From Rhizobiales bacterium Y(2018) (lineage in GTDB: Bacteria > Pseudomonadota > Alphaproteobacteria > Rhizobiales > Aestuariivirgaceae), in assembly GCA_005502925.1 (NCBI GenBank), contig SCPD01000008.1:1-64000 (forward strand): a stretch of DNA of 64,000 nucleotides, read 5' to 3'. The notes under the pieces were generated by a model that saw nothing but the letters and a program-made list of their open reading frames with translations, was not told the origin of the DNA and searched no databases. Below, one piece after another: positions 52,404 through 61,677 of this stretch; position 1 is the stretch's first letter; the number at the start of each line of letters is the position of its first letter. A program made the translations under genes and the position numbers.

Positions 52404-53219
52404 TCAAGGTGTCTGGTATCCATAATTCTTGGAAATCTGCACCACGTGGTCCGAAAAGATCAGCCGTTTCTCTTCATCAGTGATATTCCTGGAACTCGGA
52501 ATAGCGTGATCTATGCCGTCGAGCTTCCTTGAAAATACTCCAAGATTGAAAGAGGTCGGGGGTTCGCCGAGAAAATCTCCCATTTGTCGGGCAAATGCCT
52601 GAGGCCCCATTTCCAGCATATCCTCATAGCGCAAGGTCATGAGGTGATTGAGGTGAGCACCTCTTCGGAGGAAGCTCTCATTAACAGCTACCCAGGTTTC
52701 GAGCGCCTCATACGTCCATTTGGGCTCCCACTCACCGGTGGTCTCCCATCTCTTCATCGACCGGAAGCAGTCGCCGATGTTGCGGGTCAAATGGATGAAA
52801 CGGGCGTTGCTGAAGCACTCCTGCAAATGAAGGGCGATCTGCACGCGATATCTGACTTCCTTGAAGCCCCAGATCCGCTTGCCCAGCCTTCTGGCCGGCG
52901 CCCCGAAAAGAGTCCAAATATGCGCGATCGCCGCGCGCTCGAGATCCTCGTTGACGGGCACGACATTGGGAACGAAATTGTCGTAACCCTCGCTGAAGAA
53001 AATTTCGCGCTGCTCGGATTTTGCGTATGACCAATCCTGCAATGCGCGGAAATTCTCCGAGAAGCTCCGGAGATAGCCGTTGTGCTCGCCCCAGATCAGG
53101 AAATTCGGGTTCGAATTCAGAAAGCGTTGCAACAGCGTGCTGCCGCAGCGCTGACCGGATGCGAAGATGAATATCGGACGTTCGGAACGGGAAATCTCTT
53201 CATAGTCGGCTTCGGTCAT
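52404..53219 (-). CDS. Sulfotransferase family protein
   Basis: A 271-residue enzyme that would move sulfate from PAPS to a sugar or other acceptor. The 5'-phosphosulfate-binding loop is clear near the start: IFASGQRCGSTLLQRFL (18-34). The 3'-phosphate-binding strand and serine-rich region are less obvious, but FIHLTRNIGDCFRSMKRWE (near 143) fits that place. It lies ten bases after the large glycosyltransferase gene on the same strand, so the acceptor is likely the surface glycan made by this cluster. Bacterial Nod-factor and capsule sulfotransferases are relatives in fold; the substrate here is inference. Confidence 0.85.
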   Translation of the reverse strand: MTEADYEEISRSERPIFIFASGQRCGSTLLQRFLNSNPNFLIWGEHNGYLRSFSENFRALQDWSYAKSEQREIFFSEGYDNFVPNVVPVNEDLERAAIAHIWTLFGAPARRLGKRIWGFKEVRYRVQIALHLQECFSNARFIHLTRNIGDCFRSMKRWETTGEWEPKWTYEALETWVAVNESFLRRGAHLNHLMTLRYEDMLEMGPQAFARQMGDFLGEPPTSFNLGVFSRKLDGIDHAIPSSRNITDEEKRLIFSDHVVQISKNYGYQTP

Positions 53220-53229
53220 GGCGTGGCCA

Positions 53230-56200
53230 TCATTCTTCCCAAACCAAGATCAGCTTCCGCCAGTAAGCGTTGGCGGGACTGGGCTGAGAGCCTGACGGCA
53301 GGCGCACCGCCAGATTGATCGACAAATGCGTGCGCACCATTTCCGGCAGTTCCATCGAAAGCTGATGAAGCTCGAAATGTCTCTCGACGCGCAGCCAGCC
53401 TGAAAAAGCAAGGCAGCCTTCCGGCATCTCTCCCGACCACCATTCCACAGGCTCGGTCGGCCGCGTCAGAGCCATGGCGAACTCGAAGGGCGAGGCTTCG
53501 TCGTGAGCGATCTCCACCGATGCCACAACCCGTCGGGCGAAGGGCGGAAATATCCAAGGCAGATGCGCCACAACATTGCCGTCTGTGCTCGGCCGAAGGA
53601 ACAGACCTTCATGATAGGCTGGGAAGAGCAGGAGGGGCAGGGCGCTCGGGTAATTCGTTTCGAGCTTCGCGGTCTGACGCTCCGCGTCCGTCCATTCGCG
53701 GGCGCGCTGGCGATGCGGCGGCGCTCCGCGGCGGGGACGGCGCGTGTTTTCATAGCCCAGTGACTTCACGACCGTCAGGCGGGCGAAGCAGCCAAGCGTC
53801 GCGGTCGCTGACGGTTTTGTCTTGCTCCGGATAGCGACGACAATATTGTGAGGCTGCGTGCTCGGCAGAGCAAAACGCGCCTCGATATTGCGGGCTTCAT
53901 AAGGATAAGCAAGGCCGCACCAGCCGCTCGAACCTTCGCCGGGCGCCGCGGCGGCTTTTTCCACCGCGAGCAGCGCATCGGCGTATTCCGGGACAAGGAG
54001 AATGAGGAACTCGCTCGGCTGAGTGATGGCCTGATTGAGAGAGATCGACGCCGAGACCGCAATCGTACCGGCAGAGGCTCCGGCGGCTTTCACGGCGATG
54101 GAGACATAATCACCGCGCGCCTCGAGATAAAGACGGTCATTTTCCTCGACATAGGAGAGAGGAATCGCGTTGCGACGATCCGATGAGCGTATGACGAATT
54201 CCCTGAGCTGCTGTTCGCTGAGCCGCACGTCGCCGGTAAATTCGCCGCCCGATTCGATGAGCGCCTTGTCGGTCAGGTCGAGCACATTGAGGGCGTCACC
54301 CGCAATCGTGCGGAAATCCGGAGTCCTGCCTCGCCCCAGCAGAATGAGAGCGGTATCCGCTCGTCCCTCGGCAGCGGCTATCTCGGAGAGCAGTGTTATG
54401 GCCTCGTCGGAAGCCGGATCCATTTTCGCTAGCTGCAAATGCCGCTCATCCGAGATGTTGTAATGCAGGTTCTCCTTGTAGCTTTCCTTCTCCGAGGTGC
54501 CGACATTGGCCGACAGCACCAGGTGATAGAGGTGATCGAGCCCCGTGAAACCGTGCTTGCGGAAGGCGGCCAGGATGGGCAGGCGATTGTCGTACCAGTG
54601 CGATGTCCGATACATGCCCTGCGAGCTCGAACGATACCAATAAAGCGGCTCCGGAATGATGCGGAGTTTGAGTCCGGCGAGTGTCGCTCGCGTATAGAAC
54701 TCCCAATCCTGCGCGGTATAGCCGTAGTCCTCGATCTGAAATCCGATCTTGTCGAAGACGTTGCGCCGGATCATGGCGTTGGCATCGCCGAATGAATCGT
54801 GGATGAAGCCCAGATCGAGGGAACCGCCGGGCGGGAAGTACTGAACAAAACCGTACTTCTCGTCCGATGGAATGAACTGCTCGTGGAATATTTTCTGGAA
54901 TGCGGTGCAGATATCGGCACCCGAGGCGTCCATCGCCTTCACGAATGTCGAAACGGCATGCTTGAACAATGCGTTGTCGTCGTCGACGAAGAGAATGCGC
55001 TCGCCACGGGCCACGCGCACACCGGCATTGCGTGCGGCGCCAAGATACTTGTTCTCCTTGCGCAGGACCTTCCAGCCGCGCTTCTTGAAACGGGGCTCCA
55101 GGCTGTCCAGCAGCCGGTGCGATTCGGTCAGCTTGCTGCCGTCATCGACGAGAATGAGCTCGAAATTCGGGTAATCCTGCTTCTCGACGGCATCGATCGC
55201 CTGCAAGAGATAATCCGGCCGATCGTGATGAACCATCACGATAGAGACGAGCGGCGTCTTCTTGCTCGTGGTTGCCTTAGTTCCGGCCGATGCGGATATC
55301 GAGGCCGCGGCAAGATCATCGAGATGGCGGCTCCAGAGCGCGTATTTCCCGGCCACCGAGATGTCCGGCTCGATCTGCAAGGGGCTTTCCAGCGCCGCTG
55401 CGATCCTCTCCGCAACAGCCGCCGCTTTTCGCTGCGCCAAGGCATGGGGGCGCGATTTCTTCGCGATCATCTCGGCGATGCCGCCGACATCCGTGGCGAC
55501 GAAGGGAATGCCTTCTTCCAGACATGTGGCGATGTCGAGCGGCGTGTTGGCGGACAGATAGGTTGCCACAGCCAGGCAACGCCGGCCCTTGAGATATGAG
55601 ACGATCTGCTGATCGGTGAGGCGTGGCATGATCTTAAGATCGAACGGCCACCGTCGCGCACGACGCACGACCATTCCACCCGTATGCTCGCCAAGGATTC
55701 GGCCAAAGCGACCCATGAGCGTGACAGTGAGGCGTCCGGTGTGTTTCTTGGCGAGCGCGTCCAACGCATCGCAGAAAAGGGTGAGCCCTCTGTGGAATTC
55801 GGGACCGGCAAAAAAGACCAACTCGTCGACCGGCTCGTCCGGATCCCTGATGGCCACGGCGTCGCTGAGCAATTTCCATTCGAAGGGACGCAAGGGAGGG
55901 AGAGCTGATGCATTCTTGGCGATGCTCCAGCCTTCCTGCTTCATCCAACCAAGGAGATAGCTGCTGGAGCAGATGAGGTTGTCGGCCTGCTCGGCGCAGT
56001 AACGCTCCATATGGGCGATGGTGACCTGGGCGAGATCTTCGAGAAAATGGCGATCGGCGGCTGCCTGCCAGGCGATCGGAGCGTTCGCAAGGACGTGGAG
56101 CCTGGGACGTGGTTCGAAGAGGCCGAGCTCCTTGGCAAGAATCGTGTAGTAGCCGAGCCCTCCTTCGAGGGCAAAGTAGACCGCGTCGAAGCTCTGCTCC

Positions 56201-56622
56201 TTGAGGTGATAATACACCGCGGCGGAGGACTTTTCGGTACCCCACAGGATGGGCAGCATATGTGGGCTCGATTTGAGGATTTCGAGCCTGATGAGGTGAT
56301 TGTTGAAGAAATACTGGGTGAGTTTATAGGCGCGCGTGTCGTCGACACTTTCGAACGGCGGCACCCAGAGCAAAGTGACGGTGTCGCCCTGGGCGGCAAA
56401 ATACTGTGCCAGACCGACGGTGGCAGCCATGGCCTCGTTCGGCTCGTCCCAGCCATGGAGTTGGCGGGTCACGATGCAGATCTTGAGAGGGGCGCGGCTG
56501 GCTGATTTGGACGAGTTTTTCGGCTGTGTCTTGGCAGGCGTCTTGCGTCTGGGCACGTCTTTCCCTCTTTTGAGCTTCCTGGCCACTGGTGGCGTCTGGG
56601 TCCTCGCGGCAGAGGTCTTCAT
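53230..56622 (-). CDS. Large bifunctional glycosyltransferase (GT4-like plus GT2)
   Basis: A 1130-residue cytoplasmic enzyme with two transferase modules. Residues 1-42 are basic and Lys/Pro-rich. Residues 45-435 form a GT4-like GT-B fold (LKICIVTRQLHGWDEPNEAM; LEEGIPFVATDVGGIAEMIA at 368-387). Residues 456-690 form a GT2 GT-A domain with SIVMVHHDRP, FELILVDDGS (487-496), the metal-binding FVDDDN (545-550) and GYTAQDWEFY (634-643). The C-terminal 400 residues are not recognised; they are beta-rich and may bind carbohydrate. Such fused enzymes usually add two sugars to a polysaccharide or O-chain. Start at 56622 is the first ATG of an uninterrupted frame; the sulfotransferase gene follows it. 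Confidence 0.85.
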   Translation of the reverse strand: MKTSAARTQTPPVARKLKRGKDVPRRKTPAKTQPKNSSKSASRAPLKICIVTRQLHGWDEPNEAMAATVGLAQYFAAQGDTVTLLWVPPFESVDDTRAYKLTQYFFNNHLIRLEILKSSPHMLPILWGTEKSSAAVYYHLKEQSFDAVYFALEGGLGYYTILAKELGLFEPRPRLHVLANAPIAWQAAADRHFLEDLAQVTIAHMERYCAEQADNLICSSSYLLGWMKQEGWSIAKNASALPPLRPFEWKLLSDAVAIRDPDEPVDELVFFAGPEFHRGLTLFCDALDALAKKHTGRLTVTLMGRFGRILGEHTGGMVVRRARRWPFDLKIMPRLTDQQIVSYLKGRRCLAVATYLSANTPLDIATCLEEGIPFVATDVGGIAEMIAKKSRPHALAQRKAAAVAERIAAALESPLQIEPDISVAGKYALWSRHLDDLAAASISASAGTKATTSKKTPLVSIVMVHHDRPDYLLQAIDAVEKQDYPNFELILVDDGSKLTESHRLLDSLEPRFKKRGWKVLRKENKYLGAARNAGVRVARGERILFVDDDNALFKHAVSTFVKAMDASGADICTAFQKIFHEQFIPSDEKYGFVQYFPPGGSLDLGFIHDSFGDANAMIRRNVFDKIGFQIEDYGYTAQDWEFYTRATLAGLKLRIIPEPLYWYRSSSQGMYRTSHWYDNRLPILAAFRKHGFTGLDHLYHLVLSANVGTSEKESYKENLHYNISDERHLQLAKMDPASDEAITLLSEIAAAEGRADTALILLGRGRTPDFRTIAGDALNVLDLTDKALIESGGEFTGDVRLSEQQLREFVIRSSDRRNAIPLSYVEENDRLYLEARGDYVSIAVKAAGASAGTIAVSASISLNQAITQPSEFLILLVPEYADALLAVEKAAAAPGEGSSGWCGLAYPYEARNIEARFALPSTQPHNIVVAIRSKTKPSATATLGCFARLTVVKSLGYENTRRPRRGAPPHRQRAREWTDAERQTAKLETNYPSALPLLLFPAYHEGLFLRPSTDGNVVAHLPWIFPPFARRVVASVEIAHDEASPFEFAMALTRPTEPVEWWSGEMPEGCLAFSGWLRVERHFELHQLSMELPEMVRTHLSINLAVRLPSGSQPSPANAYWRKLILVWEE

Positions 56623-56694
56623 TCGGTTCCTGGGCGTCAGTTTTAACGAAAATTGTCAGGAGTTGAAGCACTTTATCGCGTCTTGGTTTATAGT

Positions 56695-57735
56695 ATGGAG
56701 GAGATGGACAAGGGGTGCGAAGTGGCCCAGACGGTACAGTTAATCAAGCTTGATCGGCATTACGTTCCCACCGCCAAGGGGGAGATTCGGGCCTTCGCCT
56801 GCATCAAGAACGAGAGCATGCGATTGCCCTTTCTCCTCGACTATCACCGGCAGCTAGGGGTCGACCGCTTCTTCTTCATCGACAATGGCTCGACGGACGG
56901 AACCGTGGAATTCCTCCAGGGACAGCGAGATTGCCACTGCTTCCACAGCGACGGCAATTTCTTCGCCGACAATGTGGAGCCGCCGCGCTGGACGAATGCG
57001 CTGCGGAACGTCTTCGGGGATGGCTATTGGAGCCTGTCCCTCGATGCCGACGAGATGTTCGTATATCCACATTGCGAGACGGTCTCGCTCCGAAGATTCT
57101 GTCAGTATCTCGATGAGTCCGGGGCCGATGCCCTGACATCGCTGGTCATCGACATGTATGGCGAGGGAGCGATCGTGAAAGCCCGCTACAAGCGGGGGCA
57201 ATCGTTCCTTCAGACCTGTCCGTATTTCGATCCCGAGTTGGGATGGACGGTATTCGCGGAGGGCAGCTATCCGCCGGAGCTTATGTTCAGCGGTTTTCGG
57301 GAGCGCGCCTTCTGGCATGGCAAGCACAAGGCGAAGCGCCCGCCCTGCATCACGCAGGTTCCGCTGGTCAAATGGCGAAAAGGGGTTGGGTATCTCGTCG
57401 CTCAGCACTCGCTCAATTATGCCCGGTTGTCCGACCTGCAGGGTGTCGTTCTCCACTTCAAGTTCCTGCCGGGCTTCTATGAGAGCATCGTCTCGTCGAT
57501 CAATGACAACAAAGGGGTGAAGGAAAAGGGCCTCGAAGAGCGGTCGTCCTATGTCGATGCGCTCGCCAAGGATCCCAACCTGTCGCTCAAATATGAACGC
57601 TCGGCGCGCTATCGTGATTCGATGCAGCTTGTCGATCTCGGCTGGATGAAGACCGCTCCGGCTTTCGAGCAGTTCGCCGCCGCATCCGGCAAGGCGAGTC
57701 TGCGCCGCAAAGCGCCGGCGAACGGAAGACGGTGA
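56695..57735 (+). CDS. Glycosyltransferase family 2-like protein (PF13704 type)
   Basis: A protein of about 346 residues with a GT-A fold of the DUF4422/PF13704-like group. Typical blocks are IRAFACIKNESMRLPFLLDY (near 27-46), DRFFFIDNGSTDGTVEFL (near 52-69) and WSLSLDADEMFVYPHCET (near 110), where DADE marks the metal site. Its gene is divergent from the large glycosyltransferase and lies three bases before galE. The start is unsure: ATGs at 56695 and 56704, and a GTG further in behind AAGGGG, are all possible. It probably adds a hexose to the surface glycan. Confidence 0.83.
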   Translation: MEEMDKGCEVAQTVQLIKLDRHYVPTAKGEIRAFACIKNESMRLPFLLDYHRQLGVDRFFFIDNGSTDGTVEFLQGQRDCHCFHSDGNFFADNVEPPRWTNALRNVFGDGYWSLSLDADEMFVYPHCETVSLRRFCQYLDESGADALTSLVIDMYGEGAIVKARYKRGQSFLQTCPYFDPELGWTVFAEGSYPPELMFSGFRERAFWHGKHKAKRPPCITQVPLVKWRKGVGYLVAQHSLNYARLSDLQGVVLHFKFLPGFYESIVSSINDNKGVKEKGLEERSSYVDALAKDPNLSLKYERSARYRDSMQLVDLGWMKTAPAFEQFAAASGKASLRRKAPANGRR

Positions 57736-57738
57736 AAA

Positions 57739-58722
57739 ATGCGGGTTCTGGTCACGGGTGGGGCAGGATATGTCGGCAGCCACACCTGTAAATTGCTGGC
57801 GGCAAAAGGGATCGAGCCAATCGTCTTCGATTCGCTCGTGAATGGACATCGGGAAGCAGTCCGTTGGGGACCGCTGATCGTCGGTGATATCCGGGACAAA
57901 GCGAGCCTTCTGAAGGCGTTTACCGGATACAAGATCGAGGCGGTCTTCCATTTCGCGGCGTTGGCCTATGTCGGTGAATCCGTGACGCGGCCCGACAGCT
58001 ATTATGACGTCAACGTGGCGGGAACCGCGAGGCTGCTGGCGGCCATGCGCGAGGCGGGCGTGGCCCGCATCGTCTTGTCCAGCAGCTGTGCGACCTATGG
58101 CATTCCGGACAAGGTGCCGATCGATGAGGGGCAACCGCAGAAACCGATCAATCCCTACGGCCGCACGAAGCTGATCTGCGAGCAGATGCTGTCCGACTAT
58201 TCCACTGCCTTCGGTCTGCAATACGCGATTCTACGTTATTTCAATGCGGCGGGCTGTGACCGCGAGGGACAGCTGGTTGAAAGGCATGACCCGGAGACGC
58301 ATCTTATTCCGCGAGCCTTGATGGCGGCCGGTGGGTTTGGCCCCGAGTTGCAGATTCACGGAACGGATTATGATACGCCGGACGGTACGGCCATCCGTGA
58401 TTACATCCATGTCGACGATCTCGCGATCGCTCATTGGTTGGCCTTTGATCGTCTCACGAAAAACGCAGAACCTGTCGCGGTCAATCTCGGCACCGGTCGC
58501 GGGTTCAGCGTGAAAGAGATCATCGAGATGGTTGAGCGCGTGACCGGTCTGAGCGTCCAGGAGAGCAGGGGCCCGCGCCGTCCTGGCGACCCGCCCGTGC
58601 TCGTTGCTGCCACTGCGCGTTCCGCCGAGGTCCTTGGCTTCACGCCCAAGCATTCGGACCTTGAGACTATCGTCAGAACCGCCTGGAGGGGGATCCAGGC
58701 GGTCTATGGCACTTCTACTTGA
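57739..58722 (+). CDS. galE: UDP-glucose 4-epimerase
   Basis: A 327-residue NAD-dependent epimerase that converts UDP-glucose and UDP-galactose. The Rossmann motif is GGAGYVGSH (7-15). The catalytic Ser lies in LSSSCATYGIP (near 113-123) and the YxxxK in YGRTK (near 138). NAAGCDREGQLVERHDPETH, near 170, and VNLGTGRGFSVKEIIEMVE near 250 are typical of GalE. It is co-transcribed with the preceding glycosyltransferase and supplies UDP-galactose for polysaccharide assembly. Its stop codon is immediately next to the stop codon of the convergent Sel1-repeat gene. Confidence 0.93.
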   Translation: MRVLVTGGAGYVGSHTCKLLAAKGIEPIVFDSLVNGHREAVRWGPLIVGDIRDKASLLKAFTGYKIEAVFHFAALAYVGESVTRPDSYYDVNVAGTARLLAAMREAGVARIVLSSSCATYGIPDKVPIDEGQPQKPINPYGRTKLICEQMLSDYSTAFGLQYAILRYFNAAGCDREGQLVERHDPETHLIPRALMAAGGFGPELQIHGTDYDTPDGTAIRDYIHVDDLAIAHWLAFDRLTKNAEPVAVNLGTGRGFSVKEIIEMVERVTGLSVQESRGPRRPGDPPVLVAATARSAEVLGFTPKHSDLETIVRTAWRGIQAVYGTST

Positions 58723-59862
58723 TCAGTTCGCGATGATCGCGGCCAGGGAGCGATCCGACAATATCTTCTTGTCGCAATTGCCCTTCCATACGAGCGTCTT
58801 GCAGACGTCACGCAAGGACGCCATTGTGCGTGTCGTCGCCCGCCCATTCAGAGGGCCATTGTAGAGTTTCTTTTCTCTCAGCTTGTCCTGGGCGAGATAG
58901 ATCGAGAAATTCCGATTAGCCTGATAGAGTTGTCTTTGAAAGTCAGTCGACGTGAAGTCGGAGCGGGCGCGCGCCGTATGCGCCAGTTTCGAGAATTCAC
59001 TGTTCGACCGCGCGACAGCGGCCTGCAGGAGAAAGGCCTGTTGCTGCTGCGTCTCGGATGACAGCTTCGTCCCGTACTTCTTGAGATAGGTGCGGGCCTT
59101 CGGCAAGCTGCGCTTGACGTTGTAGCCATTGCCGTCCCGGTACAGCCTGACCAGATATTTTGTGGCTTCCGGGTTTCCTGCGGACGCCGCCTTCTCGAGG
59201 CTGACGATCGCCGCGCTTGGATTGGGCTTCTTGCTTGAGCGATAAAGCAGGCGTTCGGCTTCGACGATGTCGATCTGCGCATCGCCAAGCGCACGCGCCT
59301 TCTCGACATAGGTTCTGTAATTCGCGTTCGCTGTGGAACTGAGTTTTCTATAGAGGGCGCCATAGGCCAATGTCGTCCAGGCGCTTCCGCGGCCCGCGCT
59401 GCCGGCCAAGGTGAGAAGTCGCTCAGCTTCCCGTCGGTCAGCCGGCGTCTTTGCCTGCCACATCAGGGTTTCGCCCAGCGCTTCCACGCCCTCGAAGTCA
59501 CCGTTTTTTGCGGCGCGCTGAAACAGGTCCAGAGCACGGCGGTGATCGCGCTTCAGAAATTCGCCATCCATATAGAGGCGCCCAAGAATGATGAGGGATC
59601 TGCGGTCGCCCTTCTCGATGGCGGCCTCCAACAGCTTGATGCCTTCCTCCTTGTTTGGAGTCATGTTCCAACCGGTAATGAGGTTCTCGCCGCGCTCGCG
59701 CTGGGCGCCGAGGCTTTCTCCGGCGTTGGGCAGGGTGGTCTCTGTGCTTGAGGCCCCAACAGTTTGTTCGGCGACGACCGTTGCGGTGCTCGATTGCGCA
59801 TGCACCGTCGGGATCAACATCATCGACAGTCCAGCCAACGACACACAGAAAATGCGTCTCAT
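58723..59862 (-). CDS. Exported Sel1-repeat protein
   Basis: A 379-residue periplasmic protein with a signal peptide (CVSLAGLSMMLIPTVHA) and Sel1/TPR-like helical repeats (about 70-270), for example KLLEAAIEKGDRRSLIILGR, ALDLFQRAAKNGDFEGVEAL and ASAGNPEATKYLVRLYRDGN. The C-terminal part has LYNGPLNGRATTRTMASL, which resembles a peptidoglycan-binding repeat. Sel1 proteins such as ExoR and AlgK control or scaffold polysaccharide export, which fits the neighbourhood. The ATG at 59862 is chosen over one at 59910 because it gives a normal signal peptide. Confidence 0.82.
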   Translation of the reverse strand: MRRIFCVSLAGLSMMLIPTVHAQSSTATVVAEQTVGASSTETTLPNAGESLGAQRERGENLITGWNMTPNKEEGIKLLEAAIEKGDRRSLIILGRLYMDGEFLKRDHRRALDLFQRAAKNGDFEGVEALGETLMWQAKTPADRREAERLLTLAGSAGRGSAWTTLAYGALYRKLSSTANANYRTYVEKARALGDAQIDIVEAERLLYRSSKKPNPSAAIVSLEKAASAGNPEATKYLVRLYRDGNGYNVKRSLPKARTYLKKYGTKLSSETQQQQAFLLQAAVARSNSEFSKLAHTARARSDFTSTDFQRQLYQANRNFSIYLAQDKLREKKLYNGPLNGRATTRTMASLRDVCKTLVWKGNCDKKILSDRSLAAIIAN

Positions 59863-59949
59863 ATGGTTCACGCGACGAGCCTTGAATGTCGGAAAGTTTG
59901 TGTTCAGCATGGCCGCCTCACGATTTGTGGTTTGCCAGGGTCGTCTTAC

Positions 59950-60978
59950 TCAGTCGCTGTGCGCCGCTTCCGGTATCCGCAGCACGGAGTCGAAATAGGC
60001 GATGGTCCGCAGGACCCCGGCCTCGACCGCGACGGTCGGGCGCCAATCCAGGATCTCGGCGGCACGGCCGATATCGGGACGGCGCTGGCGCGGATCGTCG
60101 GTCGGCAGTGGCAGATAGACGATCGACGACTTCGAATTGGTCAGGCGGATCACGAGCTCGGCGAAATCCCGGACGGTGAACTCTTCCGGATTGCCGAGAT
60201 TGATCGGGCCCACGACGTTGTCGGGGGCGTTCATCATCCGGATGATGCCGGCCACGAGATCGTCGACATAGCAGAAGGAACGCGTTTGCGCTCCGGTCCC
60301 GTAGATGGTGATCGGCTTGTTCTGCAGCGCGGCCACGACGAAATTCGAAACCACGCGCCCGTCATTGATCGCCATGCGCGGGCCATAGGTGTTGAAGATG
60401 CGCGCGACGCGGATTTTCACACCGTGGACGCGATGATAGTCGAAGAACAACGTTTCGGCGCAGCGCTTGCCTTCGTCATAGCAGGCGCGGGGGCCGATCG
60501 GATTCACATTGCCCCAGTCTCGCTCGTTCTGCGGGTGATGGAGCGGATCGCCATAGATTTCAGACGTCGAAGCCTGGAAGACCGACGCCTTGTCTTCGCG
60601 CGCCAGGTCGAGGACATTGATGGCGCCCAGGACGCTGGTCTTCATCGTGTGGATAGGGTCCGCCTGATAGGCGGGCGGTGAAGCCGGGCAGGCGAGATTG
60701 TAGATCTGGTCGAACCTGCCGGTGAACTTCATCGGCTTGACGATGTCGTGCTGGACCAGGGAGAAACGGTTCGTCTGCATCAGATGTGCGACATTGGCGG
60801 GCGAGCCGGTGAGCATGTTATCGACGCAGGTCACGGTGTGGCCCTCGCCGACAAGTCTTTCGCAAAGATGCGAGCCGACGAAGCCGGCGCCACCGAGAAC
60901 CAGGACATTGCGCGAACTGGAGTAAGTACGGGGCGCCGCGCCCCATGACTTTCCAGGGTGTTGAGTACGATCAAGCAT
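59950..60978 (-). CDS. UDP-glucuronate decarboxylase (UDP-xylose synthase family)
   Basis: A 342-residue NAD-dependent sugar-nucleotide enzyme that turns UDP-glucuronic acid into UDP-xylose. The motif [14 protein letters not shown] lies near residue 28. [20 protein letters not shown] (near 92), [14 protein letters not shown] (near 135) and [10 protein letters not shown] (catalytic YxxxK) are diagnostic of the UXS group, and [10 protein letters not shown] supports this. The ATG at 60978 gives the usual length; a longer frame from 61074 adds unrelated residues. It precedes the Sel1 gene on the same strand and would supply xylose for the surface glycan. Confidence 0.9.
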   Translation of the reverse strand: MLDRTQHPGKSWGAAPRTYSSSRNVLVLGGAGFVGSHLCERLVGEGHTVTCVDNMLTGSPANVAHLMQTNRFSLVQHDIVKPMKFTGRFDQIYNLACPASPPAYQADPIHTMKTSVLGAINVLDLAREDKASVFQASTSEIYGDPLHHPQNERDWGNVNPIGPRACYDEGKRCAETLFFDYHRVHGVKIRVARIFNTYGPRMAINDGRVVSNFVVAALQNKPITIYGTGAQTRSFCYVDDLVAGIIRMMNAPDNVVGPINLGNPEEFTVRDFAELVIRLTNSKSSIVYLPLPTDDPRQRRPDIGRAAEILDWRPTVAVEAGVLRTIAYFDSVLRIPEAAHSD

Positions 60979-61677
60979 AGTGGCGTGCCTCTGTGCCAGT
61001 GTGCGATTTTGAGCCAATCCAGTGTTGGCCAGGGGCGCGTTGCAACCACCGTGCCGCCAAAGATGCGCCGGCATCCCTTGGCAAAGCCATCGAGCTGTCG
61101 ATTTTCGAGTTAAATCCGTCCTGCTTGGTCAGAGCGCTCCAACGAGCAGTCACCAAACTTCCGGCAGAACCGGTACTCAAAGAAAGTGTACGCCTACGTG
61201 CCATCCCACTTAAAGGCTACGCTAGGGCAGTTGGGAATGCTACTAAAATATTGTTAAAATTCGACAGAGTTGGATAATTAAAAATTGACCATGGGTTATG
61301 ATTTTAAAGGGAAAATTCCCTTAGGCAATTGCCTGGAGCCCGTTATTGAGCAAGGTTGTCAACCATAAAGGAATCTATTTGGCGTCTGCGATCCGGCTGC
61401 CATCCCAATTCTGCCGGTAGCGGAGAATCACGTTCGCCTGCTGAAACCCTGTTGCTGCGCCGCTTGGGCGGACGGTGAAGCTGTGTTTACAGCGTCGATC
61501 GTCGGTGGCCGATGGATATTCGCTCTCGCATTGTCTCTGGGCCCCTCGCGATGCGAGGTGCTCCGGTCGACGGCTGCGGTCTGTTCATGAAAGCAGCGAG
61601 TCCGCGAAAGCTGAATCAATTGAGGATATTAGCTCTGTTGGCTAACGATTTGCTTCAGCCGACGAACCCATACGCTA
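60979..61677. other. Long intergenic region with two adjacent dyads
   Basis: A 699-base gap without a credible gene. The short frames in it have no recognisable domain or ribosome site. The part 61240-61340 is AT-rich and carries two neighbouring palindromes: AAGGGAA-AA-TTCCCTT at 61307-61322 and a perfect AGGCAATTGCCT at 61323-61334. It likely contains the decarboxylase promoter. It also covers the region downstream of the dimethylformamidase-like gene, where no strong terminator was seen. Confidence 0.5.

Noticed and set aside
60993-61277. A 94-codon frame in the 61 kb gap
   Set aside because: No ribosome site, no domain, and composition shifts along it; judged chance.
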